Assembly (NCBI GenBank): GCA_910580075.1
Contig: CAJTVR010000027.1
Span: 1 to 49,955, forward strand
Length of the DNA stretch: 49,955 bases
Reading direction: 5' to 3'
Source of the DNA: an uncultured Eubacterium sp.
GTDB lineage: Bacteria; Bacillota; Clostridia; Lachnospirales; Lachnospiraceae
Numbering within the stretch: position 1 is the first letter of the stretch; each line of letters starts with the position of its first letter. A program made the translations under genes and the position numbers. Below, piece after piece: positions 26,501 through 33,362 of this stretch. A model generated the notes under the pieces. That model searched no databases. It was not told where the DNA came from and was given only the letters and a program-made list of their open reading frames with translations.

Positions 26501-26801
26501 CAGGGGAATAAGAAAAGAAAAATAAAAGATCAATATCATTTAAATATGCCATAACTAAAGTTGAAGATACCATTTGCAAGGATAATTTTCTTGCATGATA
26601 TTTGCATTCTCCCCATATAATCATATAGTTATGATCAATAAAAGGTATTTTTCCTTCATAATCCCGTGCGTGATCTCTTGTTAGTTTAGTTTGACTAATC
26701 TTGGTTTTTAAAAGTTTTTCAAGCAGCTTACCACACATTTCTTCAAACAATTTACCGTCTTTTTTAAATTTGAACCAATATTGATCTGTCAAGTATTTCA
26801 T
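23460..26801 (-). CDS. Mrr-like nuclease / STAND NTPase / helical-repeat protein (candidate antiviral sensor)
   Basis: The 1113-residue protein has three parts. Residues about 1-165 look like a PD-(D/E)xK restriction-type nuclease: DYEGKIPF then IIWGECKYHARKLSL with ExK near 63-65. After a beta-rich stretch (about 180-285) comes an NTPase domain with Walker A YGKSGSGKSRMINEMI near 314 and Walker B YKVLLVIDNLQ near 420, typical of STAND ATPases. The C-terminal half (about 600-1110) is alpha-helical with TPR-like pairs. Avs-family defence proteins share this plan: effector nuclease, STAND switch, sensor repeats. It lacks known partners. ATG at 26801 is preferred because GAGG lies six bases upstream. 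Confidence 0.78.
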   Translation of the reverse strand: MKYLTDQYWFKFKKDGKLFEEMCGKLLEKLLKTKISQTKLTRDHARDYEGKIPFIDHNYMIIWGECKYHARKLSLQMVSSTLVMAYLNDIDLLFFFSYSPVTKEFDQHITDFCDKAKIRHWVYDDCRLEALLLECQNEPWFHDYFSYENQMEYSFQWGIEIRSCLKKSSSNENSKIADREYNVNESFEYRIYIQNNDIHNDASVKMELQKDDALRYFEIVSEPSPSKYTKKITVPRCSTRLIVYKLRIIKYKPEVCTPLIKIYYDDQCEEIHERIKMNWLAEVSLLGSRYSDFLVKLKKNYRNLNTGSIIHIYGKSGSGKSRMINEMINIYDRSCYKILHFDVEKQYVDTQSIIKIIVSQLEHLPLYMEHPVNYKTNSQAANQRIKFDILYNTEYDISSHITEVLNYIYSLFNKYKVLLVIDNLQKCENDTLEFFRNFILRMLSSESKTVIIVSFNTDYLFNHNLARKTNDLLLLRAAKYPENYVSFECNGFDQVSAEIYLRQCVQPQLSDETYMYHKTFQMIIDTVGSNPFILQQLMIYLAQKEVISLSEKGTFYFRNIEKFHKTIKRLPPTVQGMLRLRESFFLDSLTLEERQLYEQTISVLLFFQSVPLNLYYKIFTDYGILDRLQSAGFIKIQSNDEITFYHNNFAVYYKENTQLANKYKEMTEHLILSIEAVKMNEVLFPAYFILKHKLEQMDQNMIEKAVKYIICERVTDVFWFQFYSIVYTLILNKDITCEPKQELKLARHLCDKFVKNMGIRSGISYYEAVSETILDQTEKYTKYHNYYFKFFIQYANNLNQIYESKETIRLLERAEKRIPQFEISEEIQTSVMSKILNRKSVPLKDLGRIEEAKKMLDEALMLSQQLGEHHQTICNFHDIGNIYYTDNKNNEVLMLNWHNAFHTYQKYLSKNTDTKTHISSYTHEILADIMNFSYKNAWCHIKHLKKFINNTDMPFYEIKIRLIISLFQIAAQNAKTIGNELDTLLNEAEDLCVFHNYERDYYKCFYLQAVKYYKLHNYEKSLENYVLTYEKILKNCVDTAMKTRYEYFLSDLLIQIRYLGSISEVRKLAGSFNNISLKKTLMSSDEQFHKFYDTYQPDTPITDQNYHIGYPAV

Positions 26802-26817
26802 ATGTAACCTCATGTAA

Positions 26818-26844
26818 ATTTGGATAATATAAAATTATCCAAAT
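26818..26844. promoter_or_regulatory. Perfect 11-bp inverted repeat in the ATPase gene leader
   Basis: Arms atttggataat (26818-26828) and attatccaaat (26834-26844) with a 5-base loop sit 17 bp from the start codon. It may be an operator or an RNA hairpin next to the ribosome site. The further region to 27123 shows no gene. Confidence 0.55.
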
Positions 26845-27123
26845 CCTTTCATTCATTATTTTAGCCATTCATTGCATTTGATCTATTCGCTTGAAAAAAT
26901 GACAGATAATCAGGTATTATCCATCATTTCTGTATCATATACCTCAACTCTTACTGACATCACTAGTCTATTATATCATAAGTTCGACTACATTCAACAC
27001 CTTTTTTCTATATTAAGATATAAAATTATTTCATTCCGTTACAGTTCACGGCCTAGCCGATTAGGATTTCTAGTATTTCTGAGTTTTCATAACCATGCAA
27101 ATTAAACTGACCAGGAGACTGCC

Positions 27124-27987
27124 ATGTCTATTGACCCGTCATTTGATACAGGTGCATTAAGAATAAGGCTTAAACTGCAGAAGATAAAGTGAAGGTTTTT
27201 GAATCCGGAGAAAAGTATGTGCAGATGCAGGAACAGTTTAAGGCCGCTTTCCGCGAACAAAATGCCAGTATCCGCAAGCTGGAAGAGGAACCTGGAAAGA
27301 CCCATGCGCAGACGGTCAGTGTCCGGAAAATATGGTCTGAGATATCTGATGATGTTTACAAGGAAACAGATGCGGGAAAATTTGCCCTGCGCAAAGAGAT
27401 CGCACGCCTTGGGCAGCGTATCCTCGAAATGGAACGCCAGAGGAATGCTGCACTGGACAGGCTGCAGGATAAAAACCATGAATTATACGAAGTGAAAGCA
27501 GCCCTCTATGAAGCAGAACAGAAAATAGCCGGATTGACGGCGCGCATCAATAAGGATCATACGAATTCATCAAAACCATCATCACAAAATCCGAACCACA
27601 AAACCATCCCGAACGGAAGGGTGAAAAGCGGCAAAAAACCAGGCGGCCAGAAGGGACACATCCATCATGGGCGTAAACGCATGGAACCAACACAGGTCAT
27701 AGCCATCCCTGCACCTTCTATATAGAGAGACGATCCAGGCTTCAAAGAAACTGGAAATACGATCCGCAAGCATCTGGTAAACTGCATGCGGGTATTGAAG
27801 CGGCGGAGTACAATACACCGGAATTCAGGACAAGGCAACAGGACAGAGGGTGCATGCCGCTTTCCCGGAAGGCTTAAAAGATGAAGTGATCTATGACGGA
27901 ACTGTAAAAGTATCTGCATACCTGCTGAACAATGAATGTTCCATCAGCATCGGGAAAACGCAGAATTACCCATTTTTGCGGAAAACT
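27124..27987 (+). pseudogene. Degraded IS66-family transposase
   Basis: A start segment (MSIDPSFDTGALRIRLKL, 27124-27192) stops early. The next frame (27189-27725) encodes an IS66 TnpC coiled coil and the linker NSSKPSSQNPNHKTIPNGR then KKPGGQKGH. A third frame around 27850-27987 contains FPEGLKDEVIYDGTVKV and SISIGKTQNY, the start of the catalytic part, before a stop. The catalytic triad region is missing. The element is a relic at the right edge of the AT-rich island and cannot transpose on its own. Confidence 0.85.
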
Positions 27988-28086
27988 TGATTAATTTCAA
28001 TGAAACTGCTTCAAGGCTTTGTGCTCATTCACTGCTATATTCCATACCGGCCATTCTTTTTTATTAAAGAAAATTCCCCCATAACA

Positions 28087-28135
28087 AAAGCACCAGAAGA
28101 CAGCCGTCCAATCCGGTACTGCCCCCTGGTGCTTT
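28087..28135 (-). terminator. Terminator of the M18 aminopeptidase gene
   Basis: Arms aaagcaccag (28087-28096) and ctggtgcttt (28126-28135) pair perfectly around a 29-nt loop. On the minus strand a T-rich tract follows the stem. Confidence 0.65.
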
Positions 28136-28161
28136 CATATTAAATTCCCTAAAAAACGAAA

Positions 28162-29478
28162 TTACTCCTCAATACAGAAAACCCCGTCTCTTTCACAAAA
28201 ATGCGAATTAAAAAACTTCTCAACTGCCTTTACCATATAATACGTATCCTTGATTCCGGCTGTTTCAAAAGCAGAATGCATCGCAAGCTGTGCCAGTCCG
28301 ATATCAACTGCATTTAAAGAAACTTTTCCTGTTAAAATATTGCCGAGTGTGCTTCCTCCCTGCTGGTCAGAACGGTTTGCAAAAAACTGTACAGGAACAC
28401 CCGCATTTTCACACAGCGCTCTAAACAGCGCAATGCTTACAGCATCCGATGTATATTTAGCACCGGCATGGGATTTGATGACAATTCCCTCATTCATATA
28501 TACGCAGTTTGTCTCATCTGTCTTCTCCGGGTGGTTTGGATGCACGGCATGGGCATTGTCCGCACTCAGCATAAAACTGCCGGATATTGCCCGCAGATAG
28601 TCTTCTTCGGTCTTTCCCAGTCCTGTATTAATCCGTCTTAAAACATCCTCTAAAAACGTAGATCCCGCTCCCTGTTTCGTACCTGAGCCGGTTTCCTCAT
28701 TATCAAAGCATGAATAAATGCCGACAGAGCGGCTGTTTTCACCTGCCAGAAATCCTTTCAGACAGGCAAACGCACACTGCAGGTCATCTAAGTGCTGGGA
28801 CGAGATAAATTCTTCCGCCGCTCCCCATACAGAAGGTTCCTGCCTGTTATATAAATATAAATCACTGCCGTAAAAAGCCTCCGGTGATATTCCGAGTTCT
28901 TTGCAGAGAAGGTTTTTCAGCTCCCCTTTTGAAATATTTCCTGTACCCATAAGAGGAAGCATATCGACCTGCTTATTGAATTTGATTCCGTCTGCTGCTT
29001 CTCTGTTCATATGAATAGCAAGGCTTGGTATAAGCACAAAATCTCTGTCTATATTAACCAGCTTTGTAACAAAACGGTTACCTTCCTTTACAATCACCCG
29101 GCCCGCCACTGACAGCGGCCTGTCGAACCATGTGGCAGGCAGCATCCCGCCATAGCCTTCTGTGTTCAGCTGCATGTACTTTTTTCTTACCTCAATCTCT
29201 GCATTTTCCTTTAGCTTAAATACTGGAAAATCGCTGTGAGATGCTGTAATATTAAAAGTATAATCTGATAGTTCCGTGCCTGGACAAAAGGCAATCAGGC
29301 TGGAATCGTTTCTTGTCACATAATAAGCTCCGCCAGGTGCAATTTCCCATTTTTCACTTTCCCGCAGACGTTTGTACCCGTTTTTTTCCAGCTCTTTCTG
29401 CATTGTCTGCACTGCATGGAATGCCGTAGGGCTCTCCTTTAAAAACTGCAGCATTTCTTTTGCTATTTCTCTGTGCAT
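28162..29478 (-). CDS. apeB: M18-family aminopeptidase
   Basis: The 438-residue enzyme is a dinuclear zinc aminopeptidase that acts on acidic or neutral N-terminal residues of peptides in the cytoplasm. Motifs: HSD in TASHSDFPVFKL, DNEETGSGTKQGAGS with the catalytic Glu, MLSADNAHAVHPNHPE, and a C-terminal QGGSTLGNI, then LAMHSAFETAG with the last His ligand. The length equals family members (about 430). AGGGAG stands before the ATG. It is followed by a terminator and preceded by repeat copy C, so it is likely monocistronic. Confidence 0.94.
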   Translation of the reverse strand: MHREIAKEMLQFLKESPTAFHAVQTMQKELEKNGYKRLRESEKWEIAPGGAYYVTRNDSSLIAFCPGTELSDYTFNITASHSDFPVFKLKENAEIEVRKKYMQLNTEGYGGMLPATWFDRPLSVAGRVIVKEGNRFVTKLVNIDRDFVLIPSLAIHMNREAADGIKFNKQVDMLPLMGTGNISKGELKNLLCKELGISPEAFYGSDLYLYNRQEPSVWGAAEEFISSQHLDDLQCAFACLKGFLAGENSRSVGIYSCFDNEETGSGTKQGAGSTFLEDVLRRINTGLGKTEEDYLRAISGSFMLSADNAHAVHPNHPEKTDETNCVYMNEGIVIKSHAGAKYTSDAVSIALFRALCENAGVPVQFFANRSDQQGGSTLGNILTGKVSLNAVDIGLAQLAMHSAFETAGIKDTYYMVKAVEKFFNSHFCERDGVFCIEE

Positions 29479-29610
29479 AGTTTCATCTCCCTTAATCTGT
29501 TCTCATATTTAAATTCTGTATATCTGTATCATGTGCAGCCCGGCCTGCTGTTATGCCAGGGCGTGCCTGAAAAGTCGAAGCAATTTTATAGCTCACCGAA
29601 AAGTATCGGC

Positions 29611-29904
29611 TGCCCGGACGCCGGGGCGGAGAAACTTTTTCCTTTTTCTGTGACTCTGGAGAACAGTTAGAAATTCTTAATTTTCTGCCTGATATCCAGG
29701 ATTTGGGGCTCACTGACTGCTGCTGCCGGAAACCTGGAAGCCCCAAAAGGTGCCTGCCAGTGCCGGAACATAAGGCATGCCAGAGCGCCAGGGCATCAGG
29801 CACCGGTCCGTCCGCTGCCACAGCCTTGAAGCAGAAAATTTAGAAGTTCTTACTGTTTGTAAGCGGAACAGAAAAAGGAAAAAGTTTCTCTTCCTGGCGT
29901 CCGG
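29611..29904 (+). repeat. MITE-like palindromic repeat, copy C
   Basis: This copy shows the structure best. The left terminus (cccggacgcc then gagaaactttttcctttt) and right terminus (ggaaaaagtttctc then ggcgtccggc) are inverted repeats of nearly 40 bp with few mismatches. Inside, gaaattcttaattttctgc pairs with gcagaaaatttagaagttc, ttggggc pairs with gccccaa, and ggtgcctg pairs with caggcacc. Nothing coding is seen in the 29479-29934 gap. Confidence 0.82.
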
Positions 29905-29934
29905 CTAATCTATCCCTTCCGGCTACGCTCCCGG

Positions 29935-30807
29935 TCAGCCCTCCAGATTTTTCAATTTTATAAATGCCCCGAGATTCCCCCTTTTCCCGTTCGTGGCCCT
30001 GTGCGAAAATAAAAGCCCCGGATTGCAGCAGGTGCAGATATTTGTCACAGCCAGATGCCTGGCCAGAATCCCCGCTTCCAGCAGTACGAGCTCGTTTGCT
30101 TTCCATAGATTCAGCTGAAATTTCCCTGGAGCTGACGGATAACACAGCTGCGGGCCTGCGTGCGGAAATTCCTCCATAAAACGCTCTGCTACATCTTTGC
30201 TTACTTCATAACATTCCTGACAGATCGAAGGCCCTATGGCACATATAATATCCTCCGGCCTGCTTCCATATGCCTGCTCCATCGCACGGACTGTCTGTCT
30301 TCCCATATGTGCAGCTGTCCCGCGCCATCCGGAATGACTGACACCTACCGCACGCTGCACCGGATCTGCAAAAAAAAGCGGCACACAGTCTGCAAAAAAT
30401 GCAGCCAGAACAATTCCCGGCTCATTGGTAACCAGCCCGTCTGTGTCAGAATAATCCCTGTTTCTTGTAATCCCTTTGCCGCAGTCTGCACGGGTAACCG
30501 TCCGCACATTCGCCGTATGCGTCTGGTCGGTCAGTACAAAGTCAGAAATGCCGGCATGAAAGGAAACCGCCGCACGATGAAAATTTTCATCCACGGCAGC
30601 TTTCTCATCTCCTCTTGTATAGCTGAAATTTAGGGAAGAATATATCCCCTGGCTGACTCCTCCTTCCCGCGTTGTAAAACCATGCTCTGCAATCCCGGCC
30701 ATCTCTAACAGCGGAAATTTCAGCATAGGAATTCCGCCTGTGCTCCTGTCATCCTGAAGCTCCATGACGCGGCGGCCGTCTGCTATCTTAAAATCCAGAA
30801 TATCCAT
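29935..30807 (-). CDS. pgeF: Purine nucleoside phosphorylase of the PgeF/YfiH (laccase-domain) family
   Basis: The 290-residue cytoplasmic protein has all hallmarks of the DUF152 family: TREGGVSQGIYSSLNF, DQTHTANVR, DGLVTNEPGIVL, ADCVPLFFADP, VSHSGWRGTAAHMG and AIGPSICQECYEV. Relatives cleave purine nucleosides with phosphate and deaminate adenosine. Zn ligands correspond to the His in QTH, the Cys in ADC and the His in VSH. Length fits the family at about 250-290. GGAGG precedes the ATG. The gene ends 31 bp after repeat copy C. Confidence 0.92.
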   Translation of the reverse strand: MDILDFKIADGRRVMELQDDRSTGGIPMLKFPLLEMAGIAEHGFTTREGGVSQGIYSSLNFSYTRGDEKAAVDENFHRAAVSFHAGISDFVLTDQTHTANVRTVTRADCGKGITRNRDYSDTDGLVTNEPGIVLAAFFADCVPLFFADPVQRAVGVSHSGWRGTAAHMGRQTVRAMEQAYGSRPEDIICAIGPSICQECYEVSKDVAERFMEEFPHAGPQLCYPSAPGKFQLNLWKANELVLLEAGILARHLAVTNICTCCNPGLLFSHRATNGKRGNLGAFIKLKNLEG

Positions 30808-30830
30808 ATTAACCTCCTATACAGGGCCAA

Positions 30831-30855
30831 AATACCCCGCACCAAACCGGCGGGG
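30831..30855 (-). terminator. Possible terminator between the GGDEF gene and pgeF
   Basis: Arms ccccgc (30835-30840) and gcgggg (30850-30855); on the minus strand the stem is followed by TATTTT just before the pgeF leader. Confidence 0.5.
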
Positions 30856-30950
30856 TCAGTATTGCGGTAAAAAAGCTGTAGGATATCCGGCCCCGCGGCA
30901 TTCGCTAAATGCCCGTTCAGGCACTGCACCCGGCTCATTGCCTGCGAAAC

Positions 30951-30994
30951 AAAAACCGGCTGCTGCCTGGTGTTTACAGGCAGACCCGGTTTTT
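30951..30994 (-). terminator. Terminator overlapping the end of the GGDEF gene
   Basis: On the minus strand AAAAACCGGG..TGCCTG pairs with CAGGCAG..CCGGTTTTT, followed by a T-run. The 5' arm is inside the last codons of the gene. Confidence 0.75.
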
Positions 30995-32050
30995 CCCGGT
31001 TTTTTTTGCCCGGTACATTGCTTCATCCGCTTTTTCAAAAAACTGTCTGCCGGAAGCAAAATCCGGCTTGCAGACAGCCACTCCAATGCTTACCGTAAAG
31101 CTGTTTACCTGTCCGCTGTCGGTCGGTATCTGCTGCTGCTCAAAGCGTCTTCGAATCGTCTGTGCCTTCGTAACTGCATCCTGCTGGCTCATATCCATAA
31201 TCATGGCAAACTCTTCTCCGCCATACCTGGCGACAAAGCAGCGTTCACTTTCTTCTTCCAAAAATATACCTGCCAGAACTTTCAGAACTTTATCCCCGTA
31301 CGAATGCCCGTATGTATCATTGACTTTTTTAAAATTATCGATATCGGCAATCAGGACACTGAGAGGACTCGTGCATTTTTTGTATTCTGCCATCTTACGG
31401 TCTAGTTCCCGGTAAAATGCCTCATGATTATGCAGCCTTGTCAGCGAATCAAGCGTCGTCTGAATATTCAGCATATGCGTATATTTGCGTATCTGAATAA
31501 CTACTCCTGAAAGGAGAATCACAGCGCATAAAACACTGGAAAGGTTCAGCAGCATATGGTCTTTCCACAGACTGGATTCTACTTTTTCAACATATACAAA
31601 GTCTGCAAACGCCATCACAACAGATACTGCAATCTGCAGATATACAAGTTTGATATCTTTAAGTATCATGCAGAAAATAACTGGCAGCACGCTTAAAAAA
31701 GCCAGGCTGCGGGTCCAGCGGTCTCCCATAAGTGCCAAAATTGTTACTCCGTTTATAATAAGCAGTACACTCCAGTCGTTCAGCGAAAGATCAAAACGCA
31801 TATAACATTTTTCAAAAATCAGTGCAGCCCCTAACAGCACCACATGCGTCGCCACTACTTCTGCCAGGATCAGAAACAGCCCTATGTCTCCAAATCCGTA
31901 TAAAAGTAAAACTACAAACCTTGCTGCGTCCAGCGCAAACAGGCATTTTACAATAATCCACAGCGAATGCTTGATAATATCATACCGGACATCCCGCTCC
32001 TCTTTACTCAGCAGTGTCACTATGCCTTTTTTCTTCCCTTTTGTACCCAT
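30974..32050 (-). CDS. Membrane-bound diguanylate cyclase (GGDEF)
   Basis: The 358-residue protein has about six N-terminal membrane helices (residues about 20-180) and a C-terminal GGDEF domain (about 195-358). DSLTRLHNHEAFYREL, DIDNFKKVNDTYGHSYGD and ARYGGEEFAMIMD show an intact active site for making cyclic di-GMP from two GTP. The usual RxxD inhibitory site before GGEEF is not seen (SERC instead), so product inhibition may be absent. The start is uncertain: ATG at 32050 lies downstream of a purine-rich AGGGG stretch, while the longer frame from 32092 lacks a binding site. Confidence 0.85.
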   Translation of the reverse strand: MGTKGKKKGIVTLLSKEERDVRYDIIKHSLWIIVKCLFALDAARFVVLLLYGFGDIGLFLILAEVVATHVVLLGAALIFEKCYMRFDLSLNDWSVLLIINGVTILALMGDRWTRSLAFLSVLPVIFCMILKDIKLVYLQIAVSVVMAFADFVYVEKVESSLWKDHMLLNLSSVLCAVILLSGVVIQIRKYTHMLNIQTTLDSLTRLHNHEAFYRELDRKMAEYKKCTSPLSVLIADIDNFKKVNDTYGHSYGDKVLKVLAGIFLEEESERCFVARYGGEEFAMIMDMSQQDAVTKAQTIRRRFEQQQIPTDSGQVNSFTVSIGVAVCKPDFASGRQFFEKADEAMYRAKKTGKNRVCL

Positions 32051-32162
32051 AATCCATACATTTCCCCTGTACCATTTCCCTGCCGCAGTCATTACCGGCT
32101 GTATTTTATTTTTCGCAGGTAACCTGTCAGCCGTACTTTTATGATTTCATACTTTTATATAC

Positions 32163-32191
32163 AGTATACCCTCTCTTTCCATTTTTCGCAA
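32163..32191 (-). promoter_or_regulatory. Promoter of the GGDEF gene
   Basis: TTGCGA (32191-32186), 17 bp, TATACT (32168-32163). Confidence 0.6.
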
Positions 32192-32222
32192 TCACTTTTG
32201 TAACGGATAATCAAATGTATTT

Positions 32223-32579
32223 TTACGCTAAATAATCAAATGCATTCTGAATCACTGTCCACTTTCCCTGCATAAATGCTGCTGCGTCAAACCGGCAGGG
32301 CTGCTGCTGTGAAATCCCATGGCTGAAGCAGTAATAGGCTGCGGCAGCTGAAATTTTATGCTGTTTTCTGGTATCTACCGCTTCCAGCGGTTCCCCAAGC
32401 CGCGTATCCCTGCGGTATTTTACCTCTACAAAGACCAGATATGTTCCGTCTTTTGCAATCAGGTCTATCTCGCCCTGTTTACAGCGGTAATTTTTCTCAA
32501 TCACCTCGTATCCCAGTGTCTGTAAATACTGAGCCGCTTTTTCTTCATACTCTGCTCCGGTTTCTCTGCTGTTTTTCAT
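32223..32579 (-). CDS. yraN: YraN-family (UPF0102) nuclease-like protein
   Basis: The 118-residue protein matches UPF0102, a small endonuclease-fold family. GEIDLIAKDGTYLVFVEVKY includes the D..EVK motif, and YRRDTRLGEPLEAVDTRKQ follows. Family members are predicted Holliday-junction-type resolvases; the true role is unsettled. It closes the rplS-rnhB-ylqH cluster, as in many Firmicutes, after a long repeat-filled spacer. Confidence 0.93.
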   Translation of the reverse strand: MKNSRETGAEYEEKAAQYLQTLGYEVIEKNYRCKQGEIDLIAKDGTYLVFVEVKYRRDTRLGEPLEAVDTRKQHKISAAAAYYCFSHGISQQQPCRFDAAAFMQGKWTVIQNAFDYLA

Positions 32580-32599
32580 TCTTCAGGCCTCTGTTTCCG

Positions 32600-33037
32600 C
32601 TTTTTATAATCCCCTGCTGTTCTACTGTTGCTGGCGCATGTCTTTTTCCTTGTGTTATCCTGCCGTTTTGCTGCTGTTCATGTCTGCCGTTACTTTCTTC
32701 ACATTTTTATGCTGATCGTTTGCTGCTTTTTCATGCCATCCGTCTTTAGTTTCTACCCTTTGTTTTACTAAAATTTTATGCCGTCTTTGTTTCTTCTCAT
32801 GTTCAGGCTGGTCTTGCTGCTTTTCTATAAATGTTTCTTAATCATTTTTCTCGTGTTCAGGCAGTAGTTTCCTTACGGTTGTTTCTTTCACTTTACGCTG
32901 ACCGTTTTGCAGCTTTTCATGTCATGCTTATTTACGTTTCCACGACAACCGTTTTACTGTTCTTTCATGTCATGCTCCTTTATGTTTCCACACTGTTCAT
33001 TTTGCTGTTCTTTCACATCGTTCCATATGTTTTCAGG
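32600..33037 (-). repeat. Degenerate tandem repeats between ylqH and yraN
   Basis: This 465-bp gap has no gene. Three clear units of about 48 bp (32894-32940, 32941-32988, 32989-33037) share ccgttttgctgttctttcatgtcatgc-type sequence, and weaker copies continue to about 32600. On the minus strand one unit contains AAAGGAG six bases before an ATG that opens a four-codon frame, which may be chance. Confidence 0.6.
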
Positions 33038-33045
33038 TTCTCCAG

Positions 33046-33342
33046 CTATTTATGATAATTGCCAAGTTTCTGGCGTATTTTATCCATATCGTTTACAAAT
33101 ACAAGAATCTCTGCCACCACCTGGTACAATTCCGGCGGAATCATATCTCCAATTTCCAGCTTGGACAGCGTATCTGCCAGTTTGTCATCCTGATAAGTAG
33201 GGACATCCGCTTCTTTTGCCGCATCAATAATCCGTTCTGCCAGCGCTCCTTTTCCAGTCGCGAGAATTTTCGGTGCCTGCTCCCCTGGTTCATAGGAAAG
33301 CGCTACTGCTGTTTTCGGTTTTTTTTGTTTTTCCTGTGCCAC
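33046..33342 (-). CDS. ylqH: FlhB-like cytoplasmic domain protein (YlqH type)
   Basis: The 98-residue protein resembles the cytoplasmic tail of FlhB, a flagellar export component: AVALSYEPGEQAPKILATGKG, ERIIDAAKEADVPTYQDDKL and GDMIPPELYQVVAEILVFV. The NPTH autocleavage motif is replaced by no recognisable equivalent, and no membrane domain is present, as for stand-alone YlqH. GTG start at 33342 with AAGGAG eight bases before. It sits 20 bp after a FliK-like gene, the same pairing as ylqG-ylqH in Bacillus. The function is not established. Confidence 0.88.
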   Translation of the reverse strand: MAQEKQKKPKTAVALSYEPGEQAPKILATGKGALAERIIDAAKEADVPTYQDDKLADTLSKLEIGDMIPPELYQVVAEILVFVNDMDKIRQKLGNYHK

Positions 33343-33362
33343 GATGCTTACTCCTTATCTGC

